This document shows positions 7,932 through 18,568 of a DNA stretch of 64,000 nucleotides, in pieces. The position numbers were made by a program, and so were the translations under genes. The stretch's first letter is position 1; each line of letters starts with the position of its first letter. Location of the stretch: assembly GCF_030345715.1 (NCBI RefSeq), contig NZ_JAUASX010000005.1, positions 62,001 to 126,000 of the forward strand, read 5' to 3'. The notes beneath the pieces are model-generated. The model was not told the origin of the DNA and did no database searches. It saw nothing but the letters and a program-made list of their open reading frames with translations. This DNA comes from Solimonas sp. SE-A11. Lineage in GTDB: Bacteria; Pseudomonadota; Gammaproteobacteria; Nevskiales; Nevskiaceae.

Positions 7932-10900
7932 CCTCCTGGCAGGGGCGAGCCTCGCCGCCCAGGCCGAACCGCTCAGCATCCTGCGCGTCACCCCCGCGGG
8001 CGACGACGTCCAGGACACCCGACAGATCGTCATCGCCTTCGACCGCGCCGTGGTGCCGCTGGGCCGCATGGAGCGCGACCCCGCCGAGGTACCGGTGACG
8101 ATCAGTCCGGCGATCCGCTGCGACTGGCGCTGGCTGGACCCCGCGACCCTGGCCTGCAACATCCTCTCCGACGAAAAGCTGCGCCTGGCCTCGCGCTACG
8201 AGATCGACATCCGCCCCGAGTTCGTTACCGAGCAGGGTGAGAAGCTGGAGCGCGGCCAGACCGTGCGCTTCACCACCGAGCGGCCGATCCTGCGCTACAG
8301 CCGCGTCTCCGACTGGGACGGCCCCGGTCAGCCGGTGATCTACGCCCGCTTCAGCCAGCCGGTCACCGCTGCGTCCATCGCCACGGCCTTCCGGCTCGGC
8401 GGCGTCGCCCTGCAAGCCGGAGCGGACCCGGACGACCGCGACATGCCGTTCTGGACGCCGCGGGGCGAGGCCCGCGAGCAGTGGCTGCTGCGCCCGGCCA
8501 AGCCCCTGCCGCTGGACAGCGCGCAGCGCCTCTGGCTGTCGCCCGGCCTGGAATCCGCCTTCGGCACCGCCACGGGCATCGAGGATCGCGAGATCGAGGC
8601 CCTGCACACCTTCCCGGCGCTGCGCCTGCTGGGCGTCAGCTGCCTGCGCAATGCCGCACCCGGCGTGGAGCCGGAGTGGGGCCTGGTCGGCAAGGGCCAG
8701 ACCTGCGATCCGCTGGGCGGCGCGGTGCTGTCCTTCAGCGCGCCGGTGCGAACGTCGGAGATGAAGGGCCGCCTGAGCCTGGAGCCCGATCCTCGCAAGG
8801 CCTTCAAGAAGGAACACGACCCCTGGGCCAACAGTGGCGACAACAGCGGCAGCATCGGCAGCCATTCGCGTGGCGCTAGTTACACCATCCCGCTGCCCTT
8901 CAACTTCATCGGCGGCACCCCGTACCGGGGCAGCCTGGCCACCGGCCTGCGCGATGTCTTCGGCCGCGAGCTGGGTGCCAGCAACTTCGCCTTCGACACC
9001 GGCGACCGCACGCCGAAGCTGGTGTTCGAGCACGAGCGCGCGGTGATCGAATCCGGCCTGGATTCGGAAGTGCCGGCCGTCGTCACCAACCTGTCCGGCA
9101 TCGACACCCGTTTCGACCGGCTCACCGCTGATGGCCTGCAGAAGGACCAGACGCACCGCGTGCCGGTGGCGGCGGTACGCAACATCGCCTTCGCGATGCC
9201 GCTGGACGTCCGCGGCATGGTCGGCGGCCAGTCCGGCGCGGTGAGCGGCAGCCTGACCACCACGCCTTCCACCTCGACGCAGCCGCAGCGCTTCTTCGCG
9301 GAGGTCACGCCCTGGCAGGTGCATGCCAAGCTGGGCCACTCCAACCTGCTGGTCTGGGTCACCGACATGGCCAGCGGCAAGCCGGTGTCCAAGGCCAAGG
9401 TCCGCGTGATGCTGGGCTTCGGCGGCGAGACCAAGGCCGAGGCGATGACCGACAGCGACGGCCTGGCCGAGCTGCCGGGCTCGGCGGAGCTCGATCCCAA
9501 ACTGGAACACGCCGGCTGGCGTCCCGAGAAGTCCCTAATGGTGCACGTCGCCAAGGACCAGGACCTGGCCCTGCTGCCCCTGGAGTACGAATTCCAGGTG
9601 GATGTCTACCGTGCCTCGCGCAACCAGTTCTCCGAGTGGCGCCGGCCCAAGCACGGACATCTGCGCGCCTGGGGCACCACGGCGCAGGGCGTCTACCGTG
9701 CAGGCGAGAACGTGCAGTACAAGGTCTACGTGCGTGACGAGGCTGGCCGCTCGCTGGCGCCGGCACCGAAGTCCGACTACCAGCTGAAGGTCTACGATCC
9801 CACCGGTAATGTAGTACTGGAGCAGGACAAGCTGGCGTTGTCGGAGTTCGGTGCGCTGTCCGGAGACTTGAAGCTGGCCGAGCGCGCGGCGGTGGGCTGG
9901 TACCGCTTCGAGCTGACGCCGTCCTTCGCCAAGGACGAGCCGCTGGAACCGCTGCGCGTGCTGGTCAGCGACTTCACGCCGGCACCGTTCCGCGTGGGTG
10001 CGGAGTTGCGTGCGCATGACGCCAGGCCGGGCGACGAGGTCGAGGCCGTGGCTTCGGCACGCCTGCACGGCGGTGGTGCCTTCGCCAATGCCCCGGCACG
10101 CCTGGTGGTGCGCGTGGACGCCTCGTCCTTCAGCTCCAAGGATCCGGCGGCGGCGGAGTTCCAGTTCAGCAGCTACGAGTCGCGTGCCGCCGAGCCGCTG
10201 CTGGATACCGAGACGCGGCTGGACGGGCAGGGGCAATTTGCCCAGAAGCTGAAGCTGCCGCAGATCGAGACGCCTTACGGCCGCCTGCTGTTCGACGCCA
10301 CGGTGCAGGACGATCGCGGCAAGGGTATCGGCGCGCAGGCCTCCGTGCCGTACTACGGGCGTGACCGCTACGCCGGCGTGCGCTGGAGCGGCTGGATGCT
10401 GACCCAGGGCAAGCCTGCCAGCGTCGACGCCATGGTGGTGGACACCGCCGGCAAACCGGTCAAGGGCCAGCCCTACTACGTGAAGATCGACCGCCAGGAA
10501 ACCCACGCCGCGCGCGTCAAGGGTGCGGGCAACGCCTACATCACGCGCTATGTGCAGAAATGGCAGCGCGTGTCGACCTGCAAGGGGCGCTCGGGAACCG
10601 AGGGCATGCCCTGCGAGTTCACGCCGGATGCCAGCGGCGAATTCCGCGTGACCGTGATGACGCGCGACACGCAAAACCGCCTGCACGAGTCCTCCACCTG
10701 GATCTACGCCCAGGGCGCCGACGAGGTGGTCTGGGAAGACACCCCGGACTACAGCCTGGAACTGCGCGCCGACCGCCACGAATACAAGGACGGCGAGACC
10801 GCCAAGCTGATGGTGAAGAATCCGTACCCCGGCGCCCGCGCGCTGGTGACGGTGGAGCGCTACGGCGTGCTGGACCGCTGGGTGCAGAAGCTTTCGGGTT

Positions 10901-13494
10901 CCACACCGGAGATCCGCATTCCGGTCAAGCCGGAGTACTTCCCCGGCGCCTACGTCTCGGTGGTGGTGATGTCGCCGCGCGTGGAGCAGCCGGTGAAGGA
11001 TGGCGTGGACCTGGGCAAGCCCAGCTTCCGCATGGGCTACCTCGAACTGCGCGTCAACGACCCCACACGCGAGATGACGGTGACGGTGAAGCCGCAGCGT
11101 GAGGAGCTGCGCCCACGCGAGAGCGTCAAGGTGGAGCTGGAAGCCAAACCGCGTCACAAGAAGCCCGGCGACCGCATCGAGTACGCGGTGGCGGTGCTGG
11201 ATGAGGCGGTGTTCGACCTGATCAAGGACGGCAAGGACTACTTCGATCCGCTCAAGGGCTTCACCCGACTGGATTCGCTGGACGTCGGCAACTTCGGCCT
11301 GCTGACGCGCCTGGTGGGGCGGCAGAAGTTCGAGAAGAAGGGCGCCAATCCTGGCGGCGACGGCGGCAGCGACCTGTCGATGCGCAGTATCGACAAGTAC
11401 GTGGCCTACTGGAATCCGGCGCTGCCGGCGGATGCCAGCGGCCGTGCGAGCTTCACGTTCCAGGCACCGGACAACCTGACCGGCTGGCGCGTGCTGGCGC
11501 TGGCGGTGACGCCGGACGACCGCATGGGCCTGGGCCAGGCCGTGGTCAAGGTCAACAAGAACGCGGAACTGCGACCGGCACTGCCCAACCAGGTGATCGC
11601 GGGTGACCGCTTCGACGCCGGGTTCACGCTGCTCAACCGCGGCAAGGGCGAACGCAGCTTTACGCTGAGCATCAAGGCCGAGGGTGCGGCGCAGGGGCAG
11701 AAGAGCGAGACCTTCACGCTCAAGCCCTTCGAGCGTCGCACGGTCTACCTGCCGCTGCAGGCCGCCGCGGCCGGCGACATCCGCCTCAGCGCCACGGCAG
11801 GCGAGGGCAAGGATGCCGATGCCCTGGCGCAGACCCTCAAGGTGCTGGCGCGCAAGCCCAACATCACGGTGGCGGATTACGGCCATTTCGAGGGCGAGGC
11901 TGAGGTCCGCATCCCGCTGAAGCTGCCGGAGACGCTGGAGCGCGGCGAGCTGAAGTTCACGTTTGCGCCCACGGTGCTGGGCGATCTCGACGGCGCCTTC
12001 GGTTATGTTCGCCAGTATCCCTATGCCTGCTGGGAACAGCGCCTGACCAAGGCGGTGATGGCGGCGCACTACCTCAAGCTGCGCCCGCGCCTGAGGAACG
12101 TCGGCGACTGGCCGGAGGCGCAGCAGCTGGCCTCCGCCACGCTGGAGCAGGCGGCGAGCTTCCAGGCGGAGGAGGGCGGCATGGGCTTCTGGACGCCGGA
12201 CAACTCGCGCCAGAGTCCCTACCTGTCGGCCTACACCGCGCTGGCCTTTGGCTGGATGAAGGACCTGGGCCACGAGCCGCCGAAGCTGGTCTGGGACAAG
12301 CTCGACGTCTATCTCGACAAGCTGCTCAAGGAAGACATCAAGGCCGAGGGCTACGACGCGCCCGAGACGCGCGCCCAGGTGCGCGCCGTGGCGCTGGCGG
12401 CACTGGCGCAGCGAGGCAAGCTAAAGAAGGAGGACCTGGACCGCTACGCCAGCTGGCTGCCGCGCATGGGCCTGTTCGGCCAGGCGCTGTTCCTGCAGGC
12501 GGCCAGCCGTGTCGAGGGCGCGGAGCCGCTGATGAAGCAGGCCCGCGACCTGATGCTGTCGCGTGGCCAGGAGTCGGCGGGCAGCCTGATGCTGCGCGAG
12601 GACGGCGATTCCAGCTGGCATGGCTGGCTGCTCGGCTCCGAGCTGCGCTCCAATTGTGCCGCACTGTCGGCCTTCACCGGCCGCTACGGCTGGGATGCCG
12701 CGATGCAGGAGCTGCCGATGAAGCTGACCCGCGCCATCACGCAGGCCCGCGGCAATCGCTTCCACTGGAGCAACACCCAGGAGAACCTCTACTGCACGCG
12801 CGCCTTCATCGAATACGCCGACCGCTTCGAGTCGGTGACGCCCGATATCCTGGCGCAGGTGCTGCTGGGCGAGGCCAAGCTGGGCGAGGTGCGCGTGACG
12901 CGCGAAGCCGGCGGCCAGCTGCAGAGGCCGGTGACGCCGGAGCAGGCTGGCGCCGCACCGCCGATCCTGATCCGCTCCCAGGGCCAGGGTCGCAGCTATT
13001 ACACGGCGGCACTGAGCTACGTCGAGAAGGAGTCGGCCGCCCGGGCGATCAATGCCGGCCTGGAGACGCGTCGCAGCTACGCCGTGCTGCGCGACAAGAC
13101 CTGGGTGCCGATGGAGCCGCCGCTGAAGCTGAAGCGCGGCGACAAGGTCCGCGTGGAACTGGTGCTCAACGCGCCGTCCTGGGCCACCTACGTCGCTGTG
13201 GATGACCCGGTCCCCGGAGGCCTGGAGCCGATCAACCCGGACCTGGCCGGCGTACCGGGCGACGATGCGGCGCTGGACAGTGGCGGCTCCTACGCCTTCT
13301 ACCATCGCGAGCTGCGGCACGACTCCGTGCGCTTCTTCGCGGACTCGATCGGGGCCGGCGAATACCGCATGGCCTGGATCGGCGTGGCGGTGGCCACCGG
13401 CGAGTTCGCCGCGCCGGAGACGCACGCGGAGCTGATGTACAGCCCCGAGGTGTTCGGCAACGGCATGCCGGCACGCCTGACGGTGACCGAATGA
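7903..13494 (+). CDS. Bacterial alpha-2-macroglobulin with intact thioester motif
   Basis: At 1863 residues this is a full-length bacterial A2M, a periplasmic broad-range protease trap related to E. coli YfhM. The N-terminus is a signal peptide (MRSSRLLFASLLAGASLAAQA). There is no lipobox cysteine, so unlike the E. coli protein it is probably not lipid-anchored. Successive MG beta-sandwich domains follow, a bait region is expected mid-protein, and the thioester sequence YACWEQ lies near residue 1376 (C1376, Q1379) in the alpha-helical TED. It overlaps the upstream gene by 29 bases and the downstream rraB by four (ATGA). Pairing with PBP1C is the classic arrangement: the trap protects a cell whose wall is being repaired. 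Confidence 0.95.
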   Translation: MRSSRLLFASLLAGASLAAQAEPLSILRVTPAGDDVQDTRQIVIAFDRAVVPLGRMERDPAEVPVTISPAIRCDWRWLDPATLACNILSDEKLRLASRYEIDIRPEFVTEQGEKLERGQTVRFTTERPILRYSRVSDWDGPGQPVIYARFSQPVTAASIATAFRLGGVALQAGADPDDRDMPFWTPRGEAREQWLLRPAKPLPLDSAQRLWLSPGLESAFGTATGIEDREIEALHTFPALRLLGVSCLRNAAPGVEPEWGLVGKGQTCDPLGGAVLSFSAPVRTSEMKGRLSLEPDPRKAFKKEHDPWANSGDNSGSIGSHSRGASYTIPLPFNFIGGTPYRGSLATGLRDVFGRELGASNFAFDTGDRTPKLVFEHERAVIESGLDSEVPAVVTNLSGIDTRFDRLTADGLQKDQTHRVPVAAVRNIAFAMPLDVRGMVGGQSGAVSGSLTTTPSTSTQPQRFFAEVTPWQVHAKLGHSNLLVWVTDMASGKPVSKAKVRVMLGFGGETKAEAMTDSDGLAELPGSAELDPKLEHAGWRPEKSLMVHVAKDQDLALLPLEYEFQVDVYRASRNQFSEWRRPKHGHLRAWGTTAQGVYRAGENVQYKVYVRDEAGRSLAPAPKSDYQLKVYDPTGNVVLEQDKLALSEFGALSGDLKLAERAAVGWYRFELTPSFAKDEPLEPLRVLVSDFTPAPFRVGAELRAHDARPGDEVEAVASARLHGGGAFANAPARLVVRVDASSFSSKDPAAAEFQFSSYESRAAEPLLDTETRLDGQGQFAQKLKLPQIETPYGRLLFDATVQDDRGKGIGAQASVPYYGRDRYAGVRWSGWMLTQGKPASVDAMVVDTAGKPVKGQPYYVKIDRQETHAARVKGAGNAYITRYVQKWQRVSTCKGRSGTEGMPCEFTPDASGEFRVTVMTRDTQNRLHESSTWIYAQGADEVVWEDTPDYSLELRADRHEYKDGETAKLMVKNPYPGARALVTVERYGVLDRWVQKLSGSTPEIRIPVKPEYFPGAYVSVVVMSPRVEQPVKDGVDLGKPSFRMGYLELRVNDPTREMTVTVKPQREELRPRESVKVELEAKPRHKKPGDRIEYAVAVLDEAVFDLIKDGKDYFDPLKGFTRLDSLDVGNFGLLTRLVGRQKFEKKGANPGGDGGSDLSMRSIDKYVAYWNPALPADASGRASFTFQAPDNLTGWRVLALAVTPDDRMGLGQAVVKVNKNAELRPALPNQVIAGDRFDAGFTLLNRGKGERSFTLSIKAEGAAQGQKSETFTLKPFERRTVYLPLQAAAAGDIRLSATAGEGKDADALAQTLKVLARKPNITVADYGHFEGEAEVRIPLKLPETLERGELKFTFAPTVLGDLDGAFGYVRQYPYACWEQRLTKAVMAAHYLKLRPRLRNVGDWPEAQQLASATLEQAASFQAEEGGMGFWTPDNSRQSPYLSAYTALAFGWMKDLGHEPPKLVWDKLDVYLDKLLKEDIKAEGYDAPETRAQVRAVALAALAQRGKLKKEDLDRYASWLPRMGLFGQALFLQAASRVEGAEPLMKQARDLMLSRGQESAGSLMLREDGDSSWHGWLLGSELRSNCAALSAFTGRYGWDAAMQELPMKLTRAITQARGNRFHWSNTQENLYCTRAFIEYADRFESVTPDILAQVLLGEAKLGEVRVTREAGGQLQRPVTPEQAGAAPPILIRSQGQGRSYYTAALSYVEKESAARAINAGLETRRSYAVLRDKTWVPMEPPLKLKRGDKVRVELVLNAPSWATYVAVDDPVPGGLEPINPDLAGVPGDDAALDSGGSYAFYHRELRHDSVRFFADSIGAGEYRMAWIGVAVATGEFAAPETHAELMYSPEVFGNGMPARLTVTE

Positions 13495-13841
13495 ACGAGG
13501 AAACGACCCTGGACGGCGAAGACAACGAACGCGAGCAGAACCGCCTGGCGGTGGCAGCGCTGGAGGACAACGGTGACGATCTGGCGACTCCGCGCGAGAT
13601 CGATCACTTCGTCTACTTCGACGACCTGGACGGACTGACGCGCTTCGAGCAGCAAGCCGAGGGCCTGGGCTTCCGCGTGCGGCACCATGTCGAGACGGAG
13701 GAGGGGCGGCCGGGCCTGCAGGTCTACCGTATCGACATCCCCTCGTTCGAGAAGATCGACGAGATCACGCTGCCCTTGTACCGGGCGGCGCTGGACTGTG
13801 GCGGCCAGTACGACGGCTGGGAGTCGCAGGTCGTCGAGTGA
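13491..13841 (+). CDS. rraB: RraB family ribonuclease E inhibitor
   Basis: This 116-residue acidic cytosolic protein fits the RraB family (PF06877). It has the IDHFVYFDD and EGLGFRVRHH segments, followed by DEITLPLYRAALDCGGQYDGWES, which matches the C-terminal RraB pattern (YDGWE). In E. coli RraB binds the C-terminal half of RNase E and lowers its activity on a subset of mRNAs. Here the gene is embedded between A2M and PBP1C, overlapping both (ATGA at 13491 and GTGA at 13838), an unusual place for it. The target gene rne lies about 28 kb away. Function is by family similarity. Confidence 0.8.
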   Translation: MNEETTLDGEDNEREQNRLAVAALEDNGDDLATPREIDHFVYFDDLDGLTRFEQQAEGLGFRVRHHVETEEGRPGLQVYRIDIPSFEKIDEITLPLYRAALDCGGQYDGWESQVVE

Positions 13842-15913
13842 AGCGCTTCGCCCGGATCGTCGCGGGGTTCTTCGCGTTGCTGCTGCTGGCCACCCTGCTG
13901 GCACAGCGCTCGCTGCCGCGCACGCTGGAGCCGCAGCCCGGTGACACGACGAGGGCGCAGGCCCTGGTGCTGGACCGCGAGGGCCGCCCGCTGAACCTGC
14001 GCTACGACGGCGGCTGGAACCTGCAGGAGCGCGTGCCGCTGGAGCAGGTGCCGCCGCTGCTGCGCCAGGCTTTCGTCGAGGCCGAGGACCGGCGCTTCTG
14101 GACGCATCACGGTGTGGACTGGCGCGCACGCCTGTCGGCCACCTGGACCAACCTGCGCGCCGGCCGCTCGCTGCGCGGCGCCAGCACCATCACCGAGCAG
14201 GCCCTGCGCGTGATCAACCCGCGTCCGCGCACGCTTTGGTCGCGCTGGGTGGAGGGCTTCGAAGCCCTGCGGCTGGATGCGCGCTTCGCCAAGCCGGACC
14301 TGCTGGAGTTCTATCTCAACCAGGTGCCCTATGGCGCCAACCGCCGCGGCGTGGCGCCGGCGGCGCGCTATTACTTCGGCCGCAGCCTGGAGACCTTGTC
14401 GGAGCGCGAGATGCTGGCGTTGGCGGTGCTGGTGCGCGCGCCCTCGCGGCTGCTGCGCCAGCCCGAGGCCCTGGACGCCGGCATCGCGCGCCTGGCGCAG
14501 CGGCTGGCAGAGCAGGGTGCGCTGTCGCCGGAGCGCCTGGCCGCGCTGCAGGCGCAGCGCCTGGCCTGGGCCCGACAGCCGCCGGAACTGCAGGCGGCGC
14601 ACTTCGCGCTGGAACTGCAGCGCCGTCATCCCTGGGCGACGGCGCAGCGCAGCAGCCTGGACACCACGTTGCAAGCCAGAGCCGAAGGTTTCCTGCGCCA
14701 ACGCCTGCAGGGACTGCGCTCGCAGGGCGTGCGCCAGGGTGCCTTGCTGGTGGTGGACCTGCAGGACAATCGCGTGCGCGCCTACGCCACGGTGGACGAC
14801 GAGCACCCGGACATCATCGGCGTGGACGCGGTGCAGGCGCTGCGCCAGCCCGGCTCCACCCTCAAGCCCTTGCTCTACGCCCTGGCCATCGAGAAGGGCT
14901 GGAATGCCGACACGATACTGGACGATAGCCGCCTGACCGAGCGGGTCAACGCCGGCCTGCACGAGTACCGCAACTACAGCCGCATGCACTATGGCCGCGT
15001 GAGCCTGCGCGAGGCCCTGGGCAACTCGCTGAACATCCCGGCGCTGAAGACCCTGCAGTTCGTTGGCGGCGAGCCCTTCCTGCAACGCCTGCAGGTGCTG
15101 GGCATGGCGGGCCTGTCGCGCCACCCGGACTTCTATGGCGACGGCATCGCCCTGGGCAACGGCGAGGTCTCGCTGTTCCAGTTGGTGCAGGCCTATACCG
15201 CGCTGGCGCGGGGAGGGCGCTGGCAGCCGCTGACCTTGCTGGAGAGCGATCCGGCGCCGCGCCCGCTGCGGACCCTGATCCAGCCGTCGGCCGCACGCGC
15301 CATCAGCGAGATCATCTCCGACCCCCAGGCGCGCCTGCTGGAGTTCGGCGACGGCGGCCTGCTGCGCTTTCCCGCCGAGACGGCGGTGAAGACCGGCACC
15401 TCCAGCGACTACCGCGACGCCTGGACCGTGGCCTACAACGGCCGCTGGCTGGTCGGGGCCTGGATGGGCAACCTCTCTGGCCGAGAGACCGACGGCATCA
15501 CCGGCGCCCAGGGGCCGGCCCTGCTGACCCGCTCCCTGCTGGCCCGGCTTCCGGCGGACCGGCCGCTGGACCGGGCCCTGCGCAGCGGTCACCGGCGGCC
15601 GGAGGAGCCGGCCGTGGCCGTGGTGACGGAGACCCTGCCGGCCGAGCCGCGGCTCAGCCAGCCCTTCGAGGGCCTGATGCTGGCCATGGACCCGCGCATC
15701 CCCGACCGGCTGGAGGCCTTCGAGTTCGTGGCCGAATGGGACCGCCCACTGCGCCGGACCACCTGGCATGTGAACAACGGTCCGCCGGTCACGGTCGAAG
15801 GAGACCGCTATCTGTGGCCGCTGGCCCGGGGGCGGCAGAGGGTCTGGGCCGAGTTGGAGGCCGAGGACGGCCGGCGCGGTCGCACGCCTGAGGCTGCTTT
15901 CCTGGTGAAGTGA
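13838..15913 (+). CDS. pbpC: Penicillin-binding protein 1C
   Basis: This 691-residue bifunctional cell-wall enzyme starts at a GTG overlapping the rraB stop. It has one N-terminal membrane anchor (about residues 8-22). The glycosyltransferase (GT51) domain has catalytic Glu83 in EDRRFWTHHG and the GASTITEQ motif. The transpeptidase domain has S340-T-L-K343, SLN (GNSLNIPAL) and KTG (AVKTGTSSD), so both active sites look intact. The C-terminal BiPBP_C domain (about residues 605-690) is typical of PBP1C rather than PBP1A/1B. Adjacent A2M supports the assignment. Confidence 0.95.
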   Translation: MKRFARIVAGFFALLLLATLLAQRSLPRTLEPQPGDTTRAQALVLDREGRPLNLRYDGGWNLQERVPLEQVPPLLRQAFVEAEDRRFWTHHGVDWRARLSATWTNLRAGRSLRGASTITEQALRVINPRPRTLWSRWVEGFEALRLDARFAKPDLLEFYLNQVPYGANRRGVAPAARYYFGRSLETLSEREMLALAVLVRAPSRLLRQPEALDAGIARLAQRLAEQGALSPERLAALQAQRLAWARQPPELQAAHFALELQRRHPWATAQRSSLDTTLQARAEGFLRQRLQGLRSQGVRQGALLVVDLQDNRVRAYATVDDEHPDIIGVDAVQALRQPGSTLKPLLYALAIEKGWNADTILDDSRLTERVNAGLHEYRNYSRMHYGRVSLREALGNSLNIPALKTLQFVGGEPFLQRLQVLGMAGLSRHPDFYGDGIALGNGEVSLFQLVQAYTALARGGRWQPLTLLESDPAPRPLRTLIQPSAARAISEIISDPQARLLEFGDGGLLRFPAETAVKTGTSSDYRDAWTVAYNGRWLVGAWMGNLSGRETDGITGAQGPALLTRSLLARLPADRPLDRALRSGHRRPEEPAVAVVTETLPAEPRLSQPFEGLMLAMDPRIPDRLEAFEFVAEWDRPLRRTTWHVNNGPPVTVEGDRYLWPLARGRQRVWAELEAEDGRRGRTPEAAFLVK

Positions 15914-15982
15914 ATTTTCCTTCCCGATCAGGGTACAGGACTTGCTTCTTCAGAAAGTACTTGACCACCGCGACGCAGCACT

Positions 15983-16010
15983 CTTGATTCTCCGGGGAGT
16001 GGCCGCATTT
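15983..16010 (+). promoter_or_regulatory. Candidate sigma-32 heat-shock promoter of lon
   Basis: CTTGATT at 15983-15989 matches the -35 consensus CTTGAAA at 5 of 7 positions. CCGCATTT at 16003-16010 matches CCCCATNT closely. The spacing is 13 bp, within the sigma-32 range. The predicted start near 16016 would give a leader of about 40 bases to the GTG of lon, a known heat-shock gene. Confidence 0.55.
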
Positions 16011-16054
16011 CAGCAGGGTTGCGGCATAATGCGGCAACCCCAACAGGAAGATCC

Positions 16055-18463
16055 GTGGAAACCCTGACCGACCGTTCCGCACCCGTACTCCCGCTTCGCG
16101 ATGTGGTGGTCTTCCCCCACATGGCGATTCCGTTGTTCGTGGGCCGCGAGAAATCCATCAAGGCGCTGTCGGCAGCCATGCAGCACGACAAACGCATCCT
16201 GCTGCTTGCCCAACGCACGGCCGACACCGACGATCCTGCCGAAAAAGACCTCTATGAGGTCGGCACCCTGGCCAGCATCCTGCAGATGCTCAAGCTGCCC
16301 GACGGTACCGTGAAGGTGCTGGTGGAAGGTGTGCGCCGCGCCCGCGTGACCCGCCTGGATTTCGGCGGCGAGTTCCTCGTGGCGGATTGCCAGCCCCTGC
16401 CGGAAGACCCGGCCACGGTCACCGACGACAAGGAGATCGACGCGATGACGCGCTCGATCCTGGCCCAGTTCGAGCAGTACTCCAAGCTCAACAAGAAGAT
16501 CCCGGCCGAGCTGCTGCCGTCGCTGGCCAGCATGGACTCGCCCGGCCGCCTAGCCGACACCATCGCCGCGCACCTGAATCTCAAGCTGGAGGACAAGCAG
16601 CAGGTCCTGGAGATCCAGGAGCCCAAGCCGCGCCTCGAGCACGTGTCCTCGCAGCTGGAAGGCGAGATCGACGTGCTGCAGATCGAGAAGAAGATTCGCT
16701 CGCGCGTGAAGCAGCAGATGGAGAAGAACCAGCGCGAGTACTACCTCAACGAGCAGATGAAGGCCATCCAGAAGGAACTGGGTGACAACGAGGACGGCCC
16801 CAGCGAGCTGGAGGAGCTGACCCAGAAGGTCGAGCGCTCCGGCATGCACAAGGAAGCCAAGACCAAGGCCCGCGCCGAGCTCAACAAGCTGAAGATGATG
16901 CCGGCGATGTCCGCCGAGGCCACGGTGGTGCGCAACTACTTGGACTGGCTGACCCAGATGCCGTGGAAGCGGCGCAGCAAGACCGTCATCGACCTCAAGG
17001 CCTGCCAGGACAAGCTGGACACGGACCACTATGGCCTGGAGAAGGTCAAGGAACGCATCGTCGAGTATCTGGCGGTCCAGTCCCGCGTGAAGAAGATCAA
17101 GGGCCCGATCCTGTGCCTCGTCGGTCCTCCCGGCGTAGGCAAGACCTCGCTCGGCCGTAGCATCGCCGAGTCGGTCAACCGCAAGTTCGTGCGCATGTCG
17201 CTCGGCGGCGTGCGTGACGAGGCGGAAATCCGCGGTCACCGCCGCACCTACATCGGCTCCATGCCGGGCAAGATCGTCCAGAACCTGTCCAAGGTGGGCG
17301 TGAAGAATCCGCTGTTCCTGCTCGATGAAATCGACAAGATGAGCATGGACTTCCGTGGTGACCCGTCGTCGGCGCTGCTGGAAGTGCTGGACCCGGAGCA
17401 GAACGCGACCTTCCAGGATCACTACCTGGAGGTGGACTTCGACCTGTCCGACGTCATGTTCATCGCCACGGCCAACACACTGAACATCCCCGGTCCGCTG
17501 CTGGACCGCATGGAAGTCATCCGCCTGCCGGGCTACACCGAGGACGAGAAGGTCAGCATTGCCAAGCAGTACCTCGTGCCCAAGCAGATGAAGCAGAACG
17601 GGCTGAAGGATGGCGAGCTGGAGATCAGCGACAGCGCGCTGCGCGCCGTCGTGCGCACCTACACGCGCGAAGCTGGCGTGCGCAAACTGGAACAGCACGT
17701 CAGCAAGATCGCCCGCAAGACCGTTAAGCAGCTGCTACTGAAGCCTGCCGACAAGAAGGTCAAGGTCACCGACAAGAACCTCGACAAGTTCCTCGGCATC
17801 CCGCAGTACCGCTACGGCCGCGCCGAAGAGAAGAACCAGATCGGCCAGGTCACCGGCCTGGCCTGGACCGAGGTCGGCGGCGAGCTGCTGACGATCGAGG
17901 CGGCGCTGACGGCGGGCAAGGGCAAGATGACGCAGACCGGCTCGCTGGGCAACGTGATGCAGGAGTCGATCCAGGCTGCCCTCACCGTGGTGCGCTCGCG
18001 TGCCAAAGCCCTGGGGATCGACCCGGAGTTCTACGCCAAGAACGACCTGCACGTACACGTGCCCGAGGGCGCCACGCCCAAGGACGGCCCTTCCGCCGGT
18101 ATCGCCATGTGCACGGCGCTGGTGTCCGCGCTCACCGGCATCCCGGTGCGTGCTGACGTCGCCATGACCGGCGAGATCACGCTGCGCGGCGAGGTGCTGC
18201 CCATCGGTGGTCTCAAGGAAAAGATGCTTGCGGCCCAGCGCGGCGGCATCCAGACCGTGGTCATCCCGCAGGAGAACGTCAAGGACCTGGCCGATATCCC
18301 GGACAACGTGAAGAGCAAGCTCAACATCGAACCGGTCCGCTGGATCGAGGATGTGCTGAAGCTGGCCCTGGAGCGTCTGCCGGAACCCAAGCCGGAATCC
18401 GATACGCCGGCCGCGCCGGCCAGCCCGGCCGAAGGCTCGGGCGAGGGTGCCAGGGCGCACTGA
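16055..18463 (+). CDS. lon: ATP-dependent protease Lon
   Basis: Lon degrades misfolded and regulatory proteins in the cytosol. The chosen GTG start at 16055 follows AGGAAG by four bases and gives 802 residues beginning [24 protein letters not shown] at 16019 is possible, but it falls almost on the predicted transcription start. The N-terminal substrate-binding LON domain is followed by a coiled coil, the AAA+ domain with Walker A GPPGVGKT (residues 357-364) and Walker [10 protein letters not shown], and the protease domain with the catalytic dyad S680 (DGPSAG) and K723 (GGLKEK). A strong terminator ends the transcript. The alanine/proline/serine-rich tail is slightly extended. Confidence 0.97.
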   Translation: METLTDRSAPVLPLRDVVVFPHMAIPLFVGREKSIKALSAAMQHDKRILLLAQRTADTDDPAEKDLYEVGTLASILQMLKLPDGTVKVLVEGVRRARVTRLDFGGEFLVADCQPLPEDPATVTDDKEIDAMTRSILAQFEQYSKLNKKIPAELLPSLASMDSPGRLADTIAAHLNLKLEDKQQVLEIQEPKPRLEHVSSQLEGEIDVLQIEKKIRSRVKQQMEKNQREYYLNEQMKAIQKELGDNEDGPSELEELTQKVERSGMHKEAKTKARAELNKLKMMPAMSAEATVVRNYLDWLTQMPWKRRSKTVIDLKACQDKLDTDHYGLEKVKERIVEYLAVQSRVKKIKGPILCLVGPPGVGKTSLGRSIAESVNRKFVRMSLGGVRDEAEIRGHRRTYIGSMPGKIVQNLSKVGVKNPLFLLDEIDKMSMDFRGDPSSALLEVLDPEQNATFQDHYLEVDFDLSDVMFIATANTLNIPGPLLDRMEVIRLPGYTEDEKVSIAKQYLVPKQMKQNGLKDGELEISDSALRAVVRTYTREAGVRKLEQHVSKIARKTVKQLLLKPADKKVKVTDKNLDKFLGIPQYRYGRAEEKNQIGQVTGLAWTEVGGELLTIEAALTAGKGKMTQTGSLGNVMQESIQAALTVVRSRAKALGIDPEFYAKNDLHVHVPEGATPKDGPSAGIAMCTALVSALTGIPVRADVAMTGEITLRGEVLPIGGLKEKMLAAQRGGIQTVVIPQENVKDLADIPDNVKSKLNIEPVRWIEDVLKLALERLPEPKPESDTPAAPASPAEGSGEGARAH

Positions 18464-18477
18464 GTCGGTAGAGAGTC

Positions 18478-18508
18478 AAAGAAGGGCGCGGATTCCGCGC
18501 CCTTCTTT
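18478..18508 (+). terminator. Rho-independent terminator of lon
   Basis: A perfect 14-bp stem (AAAGAAGGGCGCGG / CCGCGCCCTTCTTT) with a 3-base ATT loop begins 14 bases after the lon stop codon. Confidence 0.85.
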
Positions 18509-18568
18509 GTGTCCGTGACCCGTCCTGCCCAGGGTTGACACCTTTTCGAAGTCGAGAAGGAGAGTCAA

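Noticed and set aside
9535-12273. 912-codon minus-strand ORF opposite the A2M gene
   Set aside because: Composition (Arg/His/Leu/Val) and lack of domains mark an antisense shadow frame.
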